Source: Candidatus Thorarchaeota archaeon (GTDB taxonomy: Archaea > Asgardarchaeota > Thorarchaeia > Thorarchaeales > Thorarchaeaceae). Taken from it: DNA of 7,456 bases. Location: NCBI GenBank assembly GCA_016841005.1, contig JAEORG010000289.1, forward strand, positions 1-7,456, written 5' to 3'. Below are positions 5,894 through 7,456 of this stretch, one piece after another (positions within the stretch are counted from its first letter, which is position 1; each line of letters opens with the position of its first letter). Position numbers and translations under genes: made by a program. Below the pieces are notes generated by a model. The model ran no database searches. It was not told the DNA's origin and was given only the letters and a program-made list of their open reading frames with translations.

Positions 5894-6184
5894 AGAATGA
5901 ATCAGTGTATAAGCGAGATATTACGAGCTTTTGAACCAGAAACCCCGCGCACGAAATATTTGGAGAGATATTGGAAACGCCCCAGAATGAGGCATATCCA
6001 AACGAGGAATGTGTATCGTATCTATTTTCAGCATCAGAAACCATGGTCAGAAGCTTCAGAGAGAGTACTTGAGCGGCTAATATTAGAGAGATGTGGAATA
6101 ATCAGTCACGTAACATCATATTCGATTTCGAAAAGTCCCCCTCTAAAAGACTTTGTAACTTATGTCCAAATAACTTACTCCTAG
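5885..6184 (+). CDS. Doubtful small ORF, unknown protein of 95-99 residues
   Basis: I do not recognise this protein. It is strongly basic in its middle (YLERYWKRPRMRH) and ends with a helix SERVLERLILERCG and a strand-like VTYVQITYS, which would fit a small nucleic-acid-binding protein or the remnant of a larger one. A stop codon lies directly before the GTG at 5885; the alternative is the ATG at 5897. Neither has a normal ribosome binding site: GGGAGGG at 5854-5860 is too far upstream (24 bases or more), and the hairpin just before the start would interfere. It is the only plus-strand candidate between two leftward genes. It may be real, a decayed gene, or chance. Confidence 0.35.
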   Translation: MYERMNQCISEILRAFEPETPRTKYLERYWKRPRMRHIQTRNVYRIYFQHQKPWSEASERVLERLILERCGIISHVTSYSISKSPPLKDFVTYVQITYS

Positions 6185-6242
6185 GTGCAGCAAAGCCAGT
6201 TTAGGTACAGCTAGATCTGCTATAAGGCCAGTATAAGGTGCT
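6183..6242. repeat. Degenerate short direct repeats
   Basis: AGGTGCAGC (6183-6191) recurs as AGGTACAGC (6203-6211), exactly 20 bases later. AAGCCAGTTTAGGT (6193-6206) recurs loosely as AAGGCCAGTATAAGGT (6224-6239), and AGGTGC returns at 6236-6241. The match is imperfect and the element is short. It could be a protein-binding array or simple local duplication. Confidence 0.35.
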
Positions 6243-6267
6243 ATTCGATTCAATCATCACTCTTTTG

Positions 6268-6305
6268 GCGGAAGTTTGAGAATTTTCGGTTGGTTTTCCG
6301 CTTTT
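6268..6305 (+). terminator. Weak hairpin plus T-run
   Basis: GCGGAA (6268-6273) is the inverse of TTCCGC (6296-6301) across a 22-base loop, and TTTT follows at 6302-6305. Read on the plus strand it could end a transcript from the small ORF upstream. Read on the minus strand it lies 34 bases beyond the membrane-protein stop but lacks a U-run there. The stem is short, so support is weak. Confidence 0.25.
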
Positions 6306-6334
6306 GCATAGCAGCTCTTACTCAGAAAGTGGTT

Positions 6335-7156
6335 CTATCCGGTGATGGATGAGATTGTGCCAACAGTAGTTTCCACTACGTTGCTAATGAAATCCTGATA
6401 GATGTTCATAAGAATGCCAAAACTCAGGGCTGCTTCTTCCAAGATACTTCCTTTAATGAGAAATGAAATCTTCACATCAATCCTAGCTTCATCTACTCCA
6501 ACTGAATTCAATGCACTCTTTAGTGTAGACGGTACGAAAGAAACTATGAGATACGGCTCAATATTGTTAACACCTGATTCATCACCCGTTATTTCTACAC
6601 CGAGTCCGATACCAGAACAGAGGTCTTTTGTTACGTCAAGGCTCCATTCTCCGCTTTCATTTAATACCATATAATCAAAAGATATGACGACGGCCTCGAA
6701 ATAACTTTGAATTGCTTGAGTAAGTTCGCCTGAACTTGACACGGAAGCTGATGCAGTTTTATCATTCCATTCCACACTTGTTGAGCCCCCATCGGTATCA
6801 ATACCATCTCCGGTCCATCTATAGGCGGCTCTATAGTTGAGGTTACTAGATGTAGACTGAAGAGTTAGAGTGAGATCTAATTGAACAGGTGGCGCCTCTA
6901 CCTGACGGAATATCATAATACCCCCAGTGGGTATTAGTAGAACTACAACAAGTAAAACCCCCATCAACGCAAATGGTGAACGTGAACCCCCCATCTTTCC
7001 TTTCATCTGGATCAAAATAGTCGTGAATGAATTTAATGTCTCTTCTCGATGTACTATTCGGCGCTTCTTTTTACCCTCAATTCCCTTTGTTTCAAAGATA
7101 TTCTCAACTCCTTGACATGTAAAACGCACGAAATCTTCACATATCCTCTTACTCAC
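6335..7156 (-). CDS. Single-pass membrane protein with beta-rich exported domain
   Basis: I do not recognise the family. Of 273 residues, about 61-83 (PFALMGVLLVVVLLIPTGGI and on) form one membrane helix. A basic stretch before it (KGKMGGSR, and GKKKRRIVHR further upstream) puts the N-terminus in the cytosol and residues 84-273 outside. The outer part is rich in S, T and alternating hydrophobic residues (VQLDLTLTLQ, TSVEWNDKTASASVSSSG, ARIDVKISFLI), suggesting beta structure, with a helical end (ILEEAALSFGILMNIY). The listed start is a GTG that shares one base with the stop of the upstream PLD-like gene (TAGTG), which implies coupling. An ATG at 7006 (residue 51) is a serious alternative: it sits just before the membrane helix and has a TTAAATT box 24-30 bases upstream. 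The protein would then be 223 residues. A partner role with the PLD-like protein is inferred from position only. Confidence 0.75.
   Translation of the reverse strand: MSKRICEDFVRFTCQGVENIFETKGIEGKKKRRIVHREETLNSFTTILIQMKGKMGGSRSPFALMGVLLVVVLLIPTGGIMIFRQVEAPPVQLDLTLTLQSTSSNLNYRAAYRWTGDGIDTDGGSTSVEWNDKTASASVSSSGELTQAIQSYFEAVVISFDYMVLNESGEWSLDVTKDLCSGIGLGVEITGDESGVNNIEPYLIVSFVPSTLKSALNSVGVDEARIDVKISFLIKGSILEEAALSFGILMNIYQDFISNVVETTVGTISSITG
7030..7036 (-). promoter_or_regulatory. Possible internal TATA box supporting a shorter membrane protein
   Basis: TTAAATT lies 30 to 24 bases before the ATG at 7006, the spacing of a leaderless archaeal start. If used, it would make the membrane protein independent of the upstream PLD-like gene. 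The box lies within the longer reading frame, so a chance match is possible. Confidence 0.25.
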
Positions 7157-7456
7157 TATTGATGCATCGACGCAAACTCTGTTTCAGGTTCATCTCTTAT
7201 TCCCAGAATCGATTCTTTAGCAGAGTCAACAACAGCCTTGTCAATTGTCACAATTCCGGTTTCATAATTATAGCTCTCAGAGTGTGATGTGAAATTCATA
7301 GATGAAACAATTGCAATCTCGTCATCCACAACAAGAAGCTTTGAGTGCACTCCTCCCGCACTGTTCTCATCCCCTGAATAATACAGGCTCACATTTGCAT
7401 CTACAAGTGTCTTGTGAAAACTCCATTTATTGGGATCTCCTCTTGGACGCCTTGCA
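7156..7456 (-). CDS. Phospholipase D-like (HKD) family protein, C-terminal part
   Basis: The reading frame is open to the right edge, so only the last 99 residues are visible and the N-terminus lies outside. It carries one complete HKD motif: VHSKLLVVDD holds H, K two residues later and D five further on, as in HxKx4D. It is followed by SSMN in place of the usual GSxN and by NYETGI, matching the N.E.G segment of the superfamily. Upstream residues (WSFHKTLVDANVSLYYSGDE) fit the strand before the motif. Members include phospholipases, phosphatidyltransferases and nucleases; a second HKD motif would be expected beyond the window. A GTG at 7392 could be read as a start, but it would cut the domain, so it is rejected. 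The gene ends in TAGTG, overlapping the membrane protein by one base. Family is clear, substrate unknown. Confidence 0.85.
   Translation of the reverse strand, partial: ARRPRGDPNKWSFHKTLVDANVSLYYSGDENSAGGVHSKLLVVDDEIAIVSSMNFTSHSESYNYETGIVTIDKAVVDSAKESILGIRDEPETEFASMHQ

Larger units (their letters stand above)
5702..6334. other. Sparsely coding intergenic region between two leftward genes
   Basis: Apart from a doubtful small ORF at 5885-6184, no convincing gene is seen on either strand. The region holds a nine-pair hairpin at 5870-5893, short degenerate direct repeats at 6183-6242, and an inverted repeat at 6268-6301. I looked for tRNA-like T-arms and found only TTCGATTC near 6245, which lacks a flanking stem. 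The region may separate two unrelated gene groups. Confidence 0.5.

Noticed and set aside
6236..6260. tRNA-like T-loop (TTCGATTC)
   Set aside because: The flanking bases do not form a T-stem and no anticodon or acceptor arm could be found around it.
7156..7392. GTG at 7392 as the true start of a 78-residue PLD-like protein
   Set aside because: The frame stays open to the window edge and the upstream residues fit the PLD fold, so this is the end of a longer protein.
1..7456. CRISPR array, insertion sequence or terminal inverted repeats
   Set aside because: No regularly spaced identical repeats, transposase motifs or paired end repeats were seen on reading both strands.

Overview
The window most likely comes from an archaeon with a moderately AT-rich genome. 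The evidence is indirect. Start codons are mixed (ATG, GTG, TTG), several genes have Shine-Dalgarno sites, and others look leaderless with a TATA-like box 23 to 30 bases upstream. A U-run follows the one clear convergent gene end. No rRNA, tRNA or informational gene is present to place it; an Asgard-like or other mesophilic euryarchaeal genome would fit, but this is inference. There are no tRNA or rRNA genes, insertion sequences or CRISPR arrays.

Left half (1-4154): two divergent operons share a 120-base regulatory region (2009-2128). Leftward, three small proteins follow each other with overlapping or almost touching ends (1541-2008, 1081-1548, 575-1078), then a RibD-like zinc deaminase that runs off the left edge (1-555). 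Rightward come a fourth small protein (2129-2626), a 58-residue ORF that overlaps both neighbours (2598-2774), a zinc-ribbon plus DUF4145/HEPN-like protein (2771-3607), and a fifth small protein (3678-4154). The five small proteins of 155-167 residues are divergent paralogues. Each has an N-terminal beta-beta-alpha(-beta) module of about 45 residues, a linker, and a C-terminal winged-helix-like module. The 58-residue ORF resembles the N-terminal module alone. I recognise no named family. The three leftward copies resemble one another more than the two rightward copies, as expected if each operon grew by tandem duplication.

Middle (4155-5672): a convergent gene encodes a beta-propeller (WD40-like) protein with a 130-residue helical tail ending in a hydrophobic segment. 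It probably has its own leaderless promoter.

Right part (5673-7456): about 660 sparsely coding bases hold one doubtful 95-99 residue ORF, a strong hairpin at its start, short degenerate direct repeats and a second inverted repeat. Then, on the minus strand, a single-pass membrane protein with a beta-rich exported domain lies downstream of, and overlaps by one base, the C-terminal part of a phospholipase D-like (HKD) protein that enters from the right edge.

How the genes may work together: paired duplicated DNA-binding-like proteins, a HEPN-like zinc protein and a base/nucleotide deaminase in two operons fired from one control region look like an accessory regulatory or conflict (defence) module. 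The tight gene packing and the paralogy are directly visible; the defence role is only a hypothesis.
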